A DNA stretch of 64,000 bases, from contig CM067343.1 in assembly GCA_034190875.2 (NCBI GenBank), positions 37,930,789 through 37,994,788 on the forward strand, in the 5' to 3' direction. Below are positions 22,881-37,382 of this stretch, one piece after another. The DNA is from Urechis unicinctus. Lineage: Eukaryota > Annelida > Polychaeta > Xenopneusta > Urechidae. The stretch's first letter is position 1. Each line of letters opens with the position of its first letter. The translations under genes and the position numbers were made by a program. The notes under the pieces are model-generated. The model had not been told where the DNA came from and made no database searches. It worked only from the letters and a program-made list of their open reading frames with translations.

Positions 22881-25800
22881 TTGCTACACAGAATATATAG
22901 GACTTGTTGAGGGCAATTTGTCCATATGATTATATATATATGAATCATAAATGCAGAATTGTATTGCAATTTTGGAAAGTAACTCGCTAGGGCGTAATTG
23001 ACACTGCACCTAACCATATGCTATCATTAATCTCCTATGAACACGCTTAATGGGTTTTTATGCATTATTGAGATGATATATGGCTTTTCGGATGGGCGGC
23101 GGAAGGCTAAGTGGTTTAGATTAGCGTCGTCCGATCTCTTTTGCATCATTGTTTGCCCAGAGCATTGTGATATTAAGACTACATAAATGTTTAAAGCAAT
23201 CGTAGACAACAACTCAGAGAGATCGCAGTTATGTTATAGCGCAGGGTTATGAGGTCTGAATTAGTCTTCGTATTAAAAGTGGCGGATAGATTAATGGCAT
23301 AGGGTGTGAAATTGTTATTTGTTGACGTGTTTACAATATAATAAAATGTAAGTGACATGGAGGCGGGTGAGTCGCTAGAGTCAATGTAGCGTCTGCTTGT
23401 GGTATTGGTGCATCCGTTGTAGTTTTTCAATGCATCGAGTATTGATTAAATTGCATTTTCATTACGCAATGTTCTAAATTAACTGAATGTCGTTACGATG
23501 TACTGGATCTTATATGTGCAATGCTATTCCCTGGACACAATGGGTTTAGTAAGGTTGGGTTTCCATAGTTCAACTAATGTCAGAGCAATCAGTCATTTTA
23601 AAATAACAGACATTTAAAGTTGTAGTATATTTCGAAATTCAGAAAGCAGTTAGGGACATTATTGGCGATAACTTAATATATACATATCAGCGCGCATTTA
23701 CCAAATTATACCAGCTGTAGAATGATTTACTGGCGGTGTCTATGTTACGTGACATCAGCACACTTAATCAACAGCTGGACGACGATTGGTCATTGGGTAT
23801 AGGTGCCGTTGAATACCAATCGACAGCAATCATAACATGTAAGAGCAATTGTGTGAAAATGAACAAAGTAATTACTGTCAAGGATATGACTTAGTCAACC
23901 GCTTTTCTTGGTCAACCGTTATCCTCGGGTGACTTCAAATGTATTGTATCTGTTTGCATTTGGTGATATTATATTCTTACAATCACCCGAGGGAGCTCCC
24001 CTTCTTCGAACGTTAATATATTGTATGTGTTACTACAAGCGGAGTGCATATATCAATACATCTAGGTAGGATATATGTTTATCATCTATTAATGTTGTTG
24101 TGCAGACCATACATAGACTTATTGATCTATTGGTGAATAGCACAAGCAACACTTATGATAAAGAATATTAAAAAGCCCGGAATAATGGCAATTACTCTTA
24201 CTCTTATCAAATATAATCCAAACTGTATTCCTACTGAAACCATAGCTTGGCGGGTAGCATTATGGTGGTTTTACACAGGGTTGAGGAGCTAAGTGTATTA
24301 TAATATATTTGCGATAGCAAAATCAGAAATTAATTCAACATATTGACGGCCATTTTATCAACTTAGGTAATGTTCATTGAAGTGGCAATAACAATTACAC
24401 ACAAACTAATGATTGCAGCTAATTATATTCAAGTAAAGTTAACCGAAACTCTGGTTGATCTCATTCGGTGCTGCAGCTTTGAGTGTTGAGGACTGGCATA
24501 CGTTTCATATGCGTTTGTTTTGTGTGTCATTTGAATAGAATATAGAGAATGATTATTGCGATAAACATGTTTTTGTATGACAATGAGGCAATGACTAGCC
24601 CGTGTAATTAGGCTAAACGCTCCATGAATCATTTACCATAAGCACATATATATCTATGCTTGCAAGTATTTTCATAATAGGTAAGGTACAGAGTGTGAGA
24701 TGCACTTCAAAGCAATTGATTAGCTGATGTACATTCCATTACAAGCCATTTAGCAAATTTGTTAGGACAATGCTTTCAACGTAGGGCAGCATTGGCCAGC
24801 ATATAATACCATCCATTGACAATTTACCTGTATTTGGGATTTACCCGGGGTACGTTTGTCAAACCCATCAGTTAAACTTGTTATCTAGGGCTCATCGTTG
24901 ATGGCGCTTTTTATATGAATCTGATAAAACATTCGGCAGGGAATTCACAGCTCTTACTATATCTGGTACTAGTCGCAAGTCGCATTAACATATAACCCAT
25001 TGCAATTTAGACCTGTATGACACCTCCAAAATGCAGAGATCCGTGCAATCCAGGATGTGAGCTGTGACATAACAGTGTGCACACATCCATGAAATCGGAT
25101 ACAGCAAGATATTCTATAGGAGGTAAAAACAATTTATCTATCAACTGGCTGTGACTTTTTTCGCCCAGTATATGTATCACCGAATTAATTGCCGATGCAT
25201 GTTGCAATAGCTTATTGGAGAATGTAACCTGTTCAAGGTGCACCAAAAAAAGACCTCACTACGTGCACCGCATACAATCATTTGTGATAGTCTGATGTCC
25301 CTTATTCGCCTGCGTTATTGGTCTCGCAAAACGGTATTGATTCGACTGCCAAATATTGGTTAGGCGCACATCCGTCAAAGTCAAATTGGTGCAACAAACA
25401 TCAAGAGCAGCATGAATGATGTAACGGACGATATGTTCGTAACGGTTAGTCTTAATTGGTTTAATCAGCATCACCTGAACCTGATCCGGACAATGTGTCA
25501 CTCTTTAACGCAAAGAGGATAAGGTAAGGGTTGAGTAAAGCAGACTATAGTGTAGTATCTTTTGCATATTTTAGACCGGGTATATGGGAGCTGTTGGAAT
25601 GCATATGGCAAGTAACATGCCCGAAATTAGCACAGAACTAAACACTTCCCATACAGCCCAACAAGCAGTAGAATATGTTGCATCAAAAATGAAAATCCGC
25701 TGTACCATTGTTCGCCAATATGTTTAAAGGCAACCAAACAACAACGTGTTGACACAAAGATAAATAAACACAGCTTAGGCGTGCTATAATGCATATTGCA

Positions 25801-28800
25801 AAATAACACTCCGCTGAATTATTTGTCCATACCATCATGGGTTAAATGTTATCTTCACACCTTACTGCGCCTGCCATCAGTCAACCATGAGCCAATCATG
25901 ATTACAAAGCTTGTATCCCTATGCCCTTGACCATTGTCATAAATCAACCAGATACACTGTAGGAACATCCATTACGATCATGGTAATGCCTGTTGGCTCA
26001 CAGTCTTCAACAAGAACAGGGACTGATTGCCTTTAGATAATGACCAATATTTATGCCATTTACGAAATAACGAACAACTTAACATATTATGTCTTGTCTG
26101 CGCGGTTATGGCATAACTGGCATGGATGATAACTGAGGCCCACTTCGTCATTCCAGTCTATCATGTGTTGGATGATCAAAACAGGAAGCTTGCATATGAA
26201 TGTTGTACGGCTCCCATTGCTGGTATGCATTGCTGATACAACATTACAATAATTTGTCTTAACTGCGATTCGTAGTTTTGCAAATTCAATTCTGAGCACA
26301 CCGACTAATAATTTTGTCACTTGGAACAATTTCTAGAATCCTTCCAAAGATCAACTACGATATTATCCTTAAACACCCACCAGCACTAGTGTTATATGGT
26401 GCCTACTAATGTGGGGAAAATACGAAACCGAAATGATTGAAGAAATAAAGAAATAACAGAAAGTAAACCCATAAGTACCACTGCCAACTTTACGGGCTAA
26501 CTTGTTGTTCAATTGAACGTTCAATTACTAACTCAGGACCCCCACATGAACATTTGAATTTATTTAGGTGTGTAATGTGGAGAAATAATTGACCACATCC
26601 GTAATTTGTTGTAAATTTGTCTCATACAATGAGATAAAATTGGTTTTGAGAATAACTCAATACTTGTAATGATAAAAGGAATCACGTTTACAAACAAACC
26701 AGATTTGACTAGAGAATTGAAAAGAAAAATAAATGAAACGTTTCGCTAAATCGGCGATAAGAGACGTTGAAAGCGCCATGTTGCGAGCACAATGTTGCGA
26801 ATACCATGTTGCAAGCACCTTCATCTCGTAGGGAGGTAGAACACTTTGCCGTTGAACAACCGGGTCGAGTACCGTATTGAGGGAAATTTCTTAACAGACT
26901 TAGATAAATTACGCAATTCGTATCTGAAAAATCAAAACTGCGCTTAGTATGGTTATTAGCATAGTTGCAATATAGCCTTAGCGGTCCTTAGCCTCTGATT
27001 TTAGAGAATGATAGCAATGGCAAACGTCAGTAATTGCTGTGAGCATCTAACCGATAGCGCCATGCAATTGAAATCAGGTGTCTGAGGTAGAGACACAACT
27101 ATAATTTAAAATATCGTCATTCCCGTTTTCAACTATGGCATATATCCGATGCATTATATAGAGCCATATTGCATATGTCAGAACATATTACAGCATTTAG
27201 CGAAGACTTGTATTGCACACAGCACAATGCTCGTTTCCTCTACGCACACTCCCATACCTGAATCACCACGCATCGTATATTTTTCATCGTTATGCTCCTT
27301 TTAAACAGTGGTACAGAAATGTTCATCAGTGTTGTTTGTTCGTTCATAAACTCTGTTAGAAATGAAATTATTGCCAATAATTATTCGCAATTGTTCAGCG
27401 TATCAGCAAAGTCATCGAGCCTATGCAATACGAGGGTCTTAATCAAGCAGTAATACTTAGCAAATATATATGGGTTTTTCGGTTGAATACAATAACTCAA
27501 TTAGCCCACACTTAGATTCTGTTTTGCCGCGCCTTTATGCATATTGTTCACTATATGCATGTAAACATTTATTCGTGATTGGGCCGATGGCAAACGAAAA
27601 TATTATTAACAGATCGTAACCTAGATAATGACTTTATTTGAGGAAAAGTTGTTCACGATACAACGAGTCGACATTCTGCATACAGCCGCATCTGGAAGAG
27701 TTAGGTTTGGTATTCGGGGTTCAAATATGGGTGAATTATCGTTACTAGACCTTCACCCGACTTCCTTCTGATCCATCTTTATTGTAGGACACAAAAAACT
27801 AATCAAGACTACAAAGCTTCAATGCCTATGCCGACAGATATATATCATCAGAACGTGGCAGGGCAGCAATTTCAAAAGCGTGTTTGTGGTCGACAAACAC
27901 ATTCTGCCGAAGCTCTTTTTATGGGCTACCTAGTACGCCCTATCAAATTATGTACTTTACATCAGCATACATCTGAACAAACATGTATATATTTTCAAAT
28001 GTATCGAGTACGTTTTCATTCTTTAGATATTATCTTAGCTCAAATTACCAGGCTCCAAACTATTGATGACCTGTAAAGTGCGCATTTATTGTCAAACATC
28101 CGCTGCTCTGACAATATTATTAGTATGGTCACAGATAATTAAGGTTACACTCGATTGTTCTTATCACCGACGCGATGCGAGCATCTGAGTAATTGCAAAT
28201 CTAATGGGTAGCAGGAGCAAATATCCATTTTATAATCCTAACAGCTTCTTAATACGCAGAATGTTACAATTTGTGAATACTCTATATAACTTTGTGTGTT
28301 CGGTCTCTTCGCACCGTGTATACGAGCTGATATATACCGCTTGCAGAGAGGTTCTAGAATTTATACAATTACCAATGGCAGTGTTACATATATATGTCGA
28401 TTGGCCTTTATACATTATTGGAAGACCGTAAACTAGTATCACACTTAACCATATGTGTACCTCAAGAGACAAATCAATAAGTGCTTTGAATGCTGATATA
28501 CTATCATGAGGTATGACGGACATCGATCTGTTAGGTCCTGTTACGTTACATCCATACTTGCATTATTGAAATTATTGCATTATTTCGAACGTACGAAAAT
28601 CGTTTTGCGAATAAATATATTTAAAATTGATTTTCTTTCATCGTAGGTGTGATATAATTGCTTACTTAATTAAATTGCTTGAGTCGTTCTGCCAGTATAA
28701 ATTCATTCTTTATTCAATATATAATTTAGTTGGAGCTACTTTTTAGTGGCTCACAAGTACTTGGACAAACAGCAAATTCCCCGCATTTTTGACTTTGCCA

Positions 28801-28849
28801 ATCAGAGTGTGAAACCAACACAAATTGTAATAGTTCTATCCCTAGCCAT
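22881..28849. other. Unique non-coding DNA
   Basis: No gene is supported. Three unrecognised minus-strand open frames lie in a row (25007-25246, 25259-25501 and 26087-26329). They have no shared motif and no visible splice logic, so I do not call a gene. A 10-bp inverted repeat with a nested inner pair is at 23923-23992. Confidence 0.45.
23923..23992. repeat. Small nested inverted repeat
   Basis: The outer arms CCTCGGGTGA (23923-23932) and TCACCCGAGG (23983-23992) are perfect complements. Between them is an inner pair, CAAATG and CATTTG. Possible roles are a fold-back relic or chance. Confidence 0.5.
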
Positions 28850-29040
28850 TTTCAGATGCATGCAGCCATATGGCCTCTCCGGTCCATGTCATTAAGCTGA
28901 TACCATGCCATACGTCCATGTGGAACCAAACGTCTTCTCCAAGTCAAAGATGCTTGAAACCACCAGTTTCTTCAAGACAAAGCCATCTGTGACAAAGCTC
29001 TCTAGTCGTAAGGTCTTACCAGTAGAGCTGTGCAGGCACC
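28850..29040 (-). pseudogene. Jockey-like LINE reverse transcriptase relic
   Basis: Read on the minus strand, one frame gives TLRLESFVTDGF, then VVSSIFDLEKTFGSTW (FDLEKTFGSTW at 28916-28948), then TYGMVSA and two stop codons. After a frameshift the reading resumes as RGHMAAC. This matches the fingers-to-palm segment of Jockey-superfamily non-LTR reverse transcriptases, where motif A reads FDLEKA(F/Y)DTTW. The first, catalytic aspartate is kept; the second position is Gly instead of Asp. The fragment continues weakly downstream (lower coordinates). No endonuclease is visible. The element is clearly dead. The plus-strand frame over the same bases (28905-29177) is a shadow. Clade assignment is from memory of the motif, not a search. 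Confidence 0.7.
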
Positions 29041-29673
29041 ATAATTATACGTTCCTTGTTTTTTGCAGATATAGCTATTCAAGGCGATGGAACAAGAATT
29101 ATTTACGTTTAGGCTATAATAATAAGAAACCACCATTCAACAATCATGGAATGCCCAGTGTACCGGATGTAAAATAAGATTCGATTCTTGCGGCAGGTGC
29201 TTTCAGGAACCCATGTCAATGTACATATTGAATGTCGCACGCAACGTATTGAAAGTTTACGTGGTGCATAAAAAGCGTAAATATTGCGGAAACGTTTCCA
29301 TGGTGTTGATAAGCAAACGCTTATATAGTTTGGTGAATCGTTAAGTTGGCCAAATGAATCACCGAGGCATCGGTATTTATGTATCAAAACTGCTGCAGAT
29401 ATGACAAATTATATCTTCGATTAAGGTAAACATTTGTTAGAGTACTTCTACCACATTTACGATTTCTGCATCTAATCCCGATCCCTACGTTTTCGTATGC
29501 TCAGTGCTCTACTTAAAGGAAATAAATTCCAATAAAGAACGTGCCTGACAAAACAATCGATGAATTGTTGTAGTATAACCCGAAAGAAAGAAATCTACGA
29601 TGCTCGTTCCTTCAGGGCTTGACATGTACGCGACGAGAACCGCGTATGCGCCTCATTAAAGATAACAACCGAT
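29041..29673. other. Unique non-coding DNA
   Basis: This lies upstream (on the minus strand) of the RT relic. Further decayed element sequence may be present, but I could not recognise any. Confidence 0.4.
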
Positions 29674-29870
29674 AATATCGACCATTACACAGAAGCATCT
29701 TATCTTTCTAGAATGAATCGACTCAACTTTTCCCCTGGGGCTCCCGAGATGGCCATTCTCGTTGGTAATGTTTATTCTCGATATGTCCATTACAGATAGC
29801 AGTCCATCGGGACAGGCACCAATTTGGGGTAGATAGCCTGTGTAGATATTAATACGGCAATGCTGGTTCC
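29674..29870 (-). repeat. Unknown dispersed sequence, copy 1, frame partly conserved
   Basis: Its reverse complement aligns with 38396-38594 over about 200 bp, with one small (2-bp) length difference near the end. By eye it is roughly two-thirds identical. Translated in the matching frame, this copy reads QIGACPDGLLSVMDISRINI and the other QIGARPAGILSVMYISSRNI, followed by NITNENGH against NITDANGH and SPRG against HPRG. The surrounding minus-strand open frame is 29656-29910. Similarity at protein level without gaps over most of the segment suggests the ancestor was coding. I do not recognise the protein. It could be a piece of a transposon ORF or an old gene duplicate. Confidence 0.55.
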
Positions 29871-30713
29871 CCGTGTATATGTACGGCTGCTTGTGAATGC
29901 ACACGGGCAATAATTATAAACATATGTAGTTGGAAATAATTAGTTGGTTTGACGACTTTGTTTAAATTAACTTCAACTGCACCTCTAATCTTTCGGTAGC
30001 TGCTAAATTTGAAATCATGCAACTTCTCCGCCATGTTCGATAAGATCACACTAACGTTAACCACAAAGCTATTTGTATTTGAGTAGCCAAGTGGCATTCG
30101 TCAATTACAGCTAACGAGTGATTTCCTCCCTGGCATTTAGAGAGCTACTGGAATCGTAGTTTTGTCCCAGTCTTATTGGTATTCAGTGTTTATAATACTT
30201 TTTTTATCCTAATGTTGCATTTAATGCTGATCAAATATGATTGGCTGCTTACTATATTTGATCAAGCCTTGTATGTGACGATGCCTCAGTCAATCGAATG
30301 GTTTACAAAGGCGGTATAAATACACTAGGTAACAAGTGCAATTAAACAGAATGTGAATAGAAAAGTACCTTTGACGAGGCACCTTTTATATATCCTTCTA
30401 TGGTGAAATTGTATTATTTCGGACGGTTGTCAAATCGTCCTTGTATGCATCGAAAGCGTCGGTTAAAATGCAGTATCTACCTACCCATTGTGTAGCAAGG
30501 AAACAACGTCTTTGTTGTGATATAAGGCCTACTCTTCGCATCGCTCTCCTGTGTTATTAACGTCTGTCAAATACTGCCTTTATGCAGTGAAGGTGTAGCG
30601 TTTGTATAAATCATTTCTGCGGATAGCTCAGCAAGATATAACTTTTGTTAAGTAGTTCTGATAGAATGCCTCTAACAACTAATCAAAGCAGGGCTCATGT
30701 ACGCATTAAATGC
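29871..30713. other. Unique non-coding DNA
   Basis: No gene or repeat is recognised. It ends at the large TA array. Confidence 0.45.
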
Positions 30714-32095
<1,382 letters not shown>

Positions 32096-32096
32096 A

Positions 32097-32395
<299 letters not shown>

Positions 32396-33208
32396 GCAGG
32401 ACAATAAGTAATGTTGCTGTTGTACAATGATTCCCCGGGCACCGTTGATAAGCGCGAGGTCGACTTTCTGTGTGTTTAACCAAACCTATGTCGTATTAAC
32501 TTCGTAGCTATTAGTAAGCTTTTATGGTGTAAATTATGATCTGTTAGGCATATTATTAATATTGATTTCCTTATTCATAATGCAGAACGTATCTAATTTA
32601 ATAGTTTCCAACTAAATACACTTAATTCAATTTACATGCATGAGCTTTTTGTGAAATTCTCTGTCTATTTGCTCTCCAATATCGTATCTGCAGGATGTAT
32701 GTAAATCGACCTCTTTATATGGTATGAAAATGGCGGTGTTTAGAATTCATTCGTATAATCTGTAATTTATATCAACGTTTCCATCTCAAGCGTCCCTCGG
32801 GAATAATTCATGGTTGTAATATATTGTCATTAATGGTCTTTATGTGGGATTTTCCGCAATCTGTTTCGCTATACCCAATAGCAAGTATACTTCAGCAATA
32901 ATCCCATTCGAAGTCGCACAATATATATAATTAGTACCTGTCTTGATGACCATTACACAGATAGCGTGTGATTACGTATTAATTTCATTTCATTCACTTA
33001 TAACGCACCCTTTGTGTTGCAGAATATCGCACAAACCGCAGGGCTGTTTAGTATACCATAGCAAGAGCTGGATTCTAAGCGATCATAATATCATTAAAAC
33101 AAACATATCAAATTGTCCGGCACGTTCTTGTCTGCAAACTTCATGTGCATGCCTAACTTTAAGACTCCTTTTGGTTGAAAACGCGGTCATGAATACCATT
33201 ACGTGCTG

Positions 33209-33212
<4 letters not shown>
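32396..33212 (+). repeat. ~0.85-kb dispersed direct repeat, copy 2
   Basis: This is the partner of 21131-21980. It is bounded by TA on the left and by a (CT)n-(TA)n array on the right. Copy 1 is bounded on neither side at the same points. Small deletions distinguish the copies, for example before CACAAACCGCAGGGCTG. Confidence 0.9.
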
Positions 33213-33467
<255 letters not shown>

Positions 33468-33659
33468 GTGGTCTCTGTGGCACACATATTAGAACGCGTC
33501 GCTGCATGCGGAGACAATGACACTTATCCAATCCAGGGTTCTCGTGACGTAATTGTAAACTGCGACACCTTTCGACCTACAAGTAAAGGGTCGATACCAA
33601 GATGTGAAAACCTGACTGGCTCCCCGTGACTCGGATGATATCGTTAAATTGCCTCTCGA

Positions 33660-33799
33660 CTTGTACGACGGGTTTTTTGACCTCATACTTGTGCGACGGG
33701 GTATGTTTTTCAGCTTCAATCTGTACGACGGGTTATACATTTGCATAATACCTTGTACGACGGGGTATGCTTTTGGCCATTTTGACCTTGTACGACGGG
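33660..33799 (+). repeat. Five spaced TGTACGACGGG motifs
   Basis: GTACGACGGG (one copy GTGCGACGGG) occurs at about 33663, 33691, 33723, 33755 and 33790. The spacing is 28, 32, 32 and 35 bp. The spacers are T-rich and only loosely similar (ATGTTTTT, ATGCTTTTGG, TTTTGACC). It is best read as a degenerate ~32-bp minisatellite in which the core is much better conserved than the spacers. The 123-codon frame across it (33649-34020) is a by-product. Confidence 0.8.
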
Positions 33800-33945
33800 T
33801 ACGGGTTTTCGAGGTTCCGCGGCACATCCCTATCCAGAATAAGGCCAAGTGCCCCACCCCGGGGTTTGAGCTGCCTAAGCATCACAGTCATCCTCATCCA
33901 TCACCACCGTTGTTGAAAGTGACGTTAAACCCCAATATTACCATT
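33800..33945 (+). mobile_element. SINE-like element tail, copy 1
   Basis: A GC-rich segment (CCCACCCCGGGGTTTGAGC) ends in TTGAAAGTGACGTTA then AACCCCAATATTAC (33913-33941). The same terminal 28-30 bp occurs at 55601-55630 with two substitutions. A conserved short 3' end on otherwise different bodies is what SINEs or small non-autonomous elements show. The body and 5' end cannot be delimited here. The TGTACGACGGG array lies directly upstream and may belong to the same unit. Confidence 0.5.
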
Positions 33946-36939
33946 ACTTATCCAATTTGTGTATTTCAATTACTATGCCGAATGCTACATTATCAACACA
34001 TCCTCACATTTCCCATATGAAATTCGAATTAGAATTCATCAGTAATGTTTCTGTGCTGATTTTGAAAACAAAATGTGAAAATTGTCGCATTGGTGGAATT
34101 TGAATGTTAAATGGGTCTAAGGTAAACTAATCTGTGGTGAAACTCGAAAACTGATATATGCTTTCACGTTGTGGTTTGCTGAGAACCACTCTTGTAAATA
34201 TATATGTTGGACTGGTGCATATATTTTGCCACTTCCATTATCACAGACAAGTGAATAAGAATCTGACATTTTTGGCCGTTGTTAGCAGAATTGAATAAGC
34301 ATTACTTGAATAATGTGCCCACGAAATGTCCATTATGATGATTGCTATACAATGACACAAGATGGATAAAATATCCTGCCAAAATATTGAATGACTGTCA
34401 ACATGCCGTTATTTGAGGTATACAACATCTTTTGTACAAGATACAGGAAAAGTCCTGCAGGTATGTCATGATTTTGGAATTGATGCTTCCTATCACTTTA
34501 CGCATATAGTATAATAAATTAGGTAGACAGCACTTAACTGAATTGTGTTGCTAGTTTTCATCAGTGTGTAGTATTATCGTATAGGTTCTAATATTGTTTT
34601 AGCAAAGCTTAATGTAAATAACAGAATAAGACACATTATGCTTCTTGATATTCCCTTTATTACTTCCATGCTGGCAGTTTGAAACCTACATAAAATGACA
34701 GTGACACTCTGTGATGTCTGCCTAGATACCCCCAGCACAACTGTACCAACTGCTGATATGCCGTGAATCGGAATAGCCTGCAATATAAAGAGATCTTTAC
34801 AACTTTTCATTCAGTACATGAATCTAAACCAGATCATTGTTTAGTGTACTCACTCATGCTGAGTAGAATTTTTCCCGCTTGGACCTGACAATAAGCGCTA
34901 TATGCTATTTCTAGTGTCCGGAGACACAGACACCCAAAGACAAATTCTGGGTGTGCTGTAATACAGACCACACCCATAGATTACTCCCTGCTACTGTAAG
35001 CATTGGCCAACATAAGCCACATGAGCACCTAGTACAGTGCATAATTACAATGAATGACTATTTTTTCTGCCAAAAAATAATTAAATTGACATAAAAAATT
35101 AATAAGTATATGACTTCAAGCAACACTTAATGACAACTGTAAAATAAAGAGTAAAATGTATCATGGCTGTCATGCACTGTACTAGGTGTAAGTAATAAAC
35201 ATAGACCTGAAAAGGATAAGATAATGTATGTATTATTTGGGATCCTGGGCCAGACGTCCCTATGTACAACTCGCTTGAGAGGTATATTTAATTGTAACAG
35301 CTAATCCCTGAAAGGTCTCGGCTCCCAAAACCAGTGCCAATATTTAAAATAAAATTAATATCTACCAATATCAATCTGTTGACAAGGAGAATACAATTTA
35401 TTGAAATTATAATCGATTTATTGCAAAAACGAAATATCGAGTGAAATCCCTTTTGAATTTTGGATCAGTCTTCATTTGCGATTACGTTTTACCATTTAAT
35501 CAAATAAAACCATAAGAAAAGATAATCTCCGTAACAGGACAGGCGATTGGTGAATCAATCATTGATAATGATGAAACGGGCCTGAAATCGAGGTGCAGCT
35601 CTGCCTGTTTTATCGCTCGGTCATCTTTGATTGACGTTTTTACGTAACAAGAAACAAGATTGTCACAATTACATATATTCTAGACGAACAAGTACTCCAA
35701 GCCACATGAAATTATGTGATTCGTTGCGGTATAAGATACGATAATGCTCACACCTACCACAGTTCCGATGTTAACAAACGAGAAAATAACCACGCTATCC
35801 GGCTGGACGTTGACATATAATGTCACAGACTCAGGAGCCAATGGCCGCCGTTTTTTCCCCATATGCCAAAGCGGTCAAAAAAAATCGAGGGAAATATCGA
35901 AAAACAACCAGCGCACCATCATTATACTGAACGAAAATATCACTTCGACTCATTTCTGCCTAATAATGTGTTGTCTTGTTGACTCATTTGCCTTACATTG
36001 TATTCTTGCATACTTGTCCATGCTTCCCAACGCTCAATTGTGCTTTAGTTTATCACAGTGAGATAGCGGGATGAAATTGAAACTACAATAATAAACTAGC
36101 TCCAGGTTTATTAGGTTATGATGTCATTTTCGATCGTGACCGAATTGTATACCGATACAATACTTTGCCCCTAGGGTAAGTCAGTGTGCTCCGACAGCAG
36201 CAGGTGCTCGTTAAACATGTACCCATAGCAGTTCAGATCGCAGCCTTTGACCCAGTGAAAACTTGTATGACATACATTTTTAGAATATACACCCTTAATA
36301 TTTTAACTGAAGGTTGACATATACCCCGTTTTAGTCAAAGGGATCGCTGGGCGAATAGCAGCTCATCGATTATCTGGCTAGTCAAACATAACTACAGATT
36401 GAATTTGCATGTCATAACATCAGTGCTTAAGGTAATGTATCAAACCCCAGATATCATCAATTGAAATGAATACAGCGTGTTAAGCATCAGATATGGGGTC
36501 AATTGAGCAGTGATCTCAACGAAGGACAATATTACCATGATTACACAGAATAAATCATTACTGCAGACATATAATTCGATTATAGAAGATAGCGCGTTAA
36601 GGAGCAAGGAAACAGAATACCTAACTAGATGCTGGATGGGCTTTCATGCAATATGATATATATAAGTCGTTAGGGGGCGATGAAGAGCTCTGCGGTTAAA
36701 ATTGGCTTTGTCAGATGTAATGCTGATGGTTTCAGAAGATATTGTTAAATATAAACAAATGTTTATGTTCAAGGACATAGCAATAATCTTTTTGCTGTTA
36801 CTAAATTGAAGTCATCGGTAAATTTTATCAGAGAAGCCTGACCACCATTCTTAGGAGTGTACGCTAGTATTACTTACTGTAGACGGCTCATAAGAAACAT
36901 CGTTTTATTGTTTTTTCGCAATTAAATTGGTGTGCAATA
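33946..36939. other. Non-coding DNA, one weak exon candidate
   Basis: Mostly unique. The only hint of a host gene is a possible transmembrane exon on the minus strand near 35.7-35.9 kb, listed separately. Splice-like strings are present, such as TTTATATTGCAG on the minus strand near 34785, but I could not build a gene model. Confidence 0.4.
35680..35862 (-). CDS. Possible exon of a family C-type receptor (very tentative)
   Basis: The frame reads GKKRRPLAPESVTLYVNVQP and then a hydrophobic run, SVVIFSFVNIGTVVGVSII, long enough for one membrane helix. The pattern of a Gly/Pro-rich loop followed by Ser-Val-Thr and then a first helix resembles the junction before helix 1 in GABA-B-like receptors. 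A donor-like GTAGGTGTG lies inside the helix codons. There is no clear acceptor, no second exon and no conserved FN..R..+.IK motif in sight. Chance is a strong alternative. Confidence 0.12.
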   Translation of the reverse strand: MGKKRRPLAPESVTLYVNVQPDSVVIFSFVNIGTVVGVSIIVSYTATNHIISCGLEYLFV

Positions 36940-36944
36940 CATGC

Positions 36945-37135
36945 ATATATATTTATATATACATATGTATATATATACATATATATACATATTTACATAT
37001 CTGTACATCAATATATATCTTTATATACGTATGCATTCATATATATATGTATATATATATATTTATTTATATATATATGTATATATTCACATTTATGAAC
37101 ATATACAATAAATCTATATATAAATATATATGAAT
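36945..37135. repeat. Degenerate TA/CATA microsatellite
   Basis: TATATACATATGTATA-type units with many interruptions. Confidence 0.9.
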
Positions 37136-37214
37136 ATGCAAGTTGAAGAGCGCGTTCCATCACTGAGATGCATAATAGATGGTTCTGTTTGGAAAAGATA
37201 TTTTCAGGGAAAAT

Positions 37215-37221
37215 ATATAAA

Positions 37222-37294
<73 letters not shown>

Positions 37295-37347
37295 ATATAT
37301 ATATGTGTACATATATATATATATATATATGTTATATATATATATGC

Positions 37348-37382
<35 letters not shown>

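Noticed and set aside
25007..26329. Three successive minus-strand open frames as a gene
   Set aside because: They are under 81 codons each, without shared domains, splice signals or repeat homology. Chance frames are more likely.
33649..34020. 123-codon open frame with repeated LYDG/VRR peptides
   Set aside because: It is produced by the TGTACGACGGG repeats and runs into the SINE-like tail. The repeat spacing is not a multiple of three, so the peptide is not a true repeat protein.
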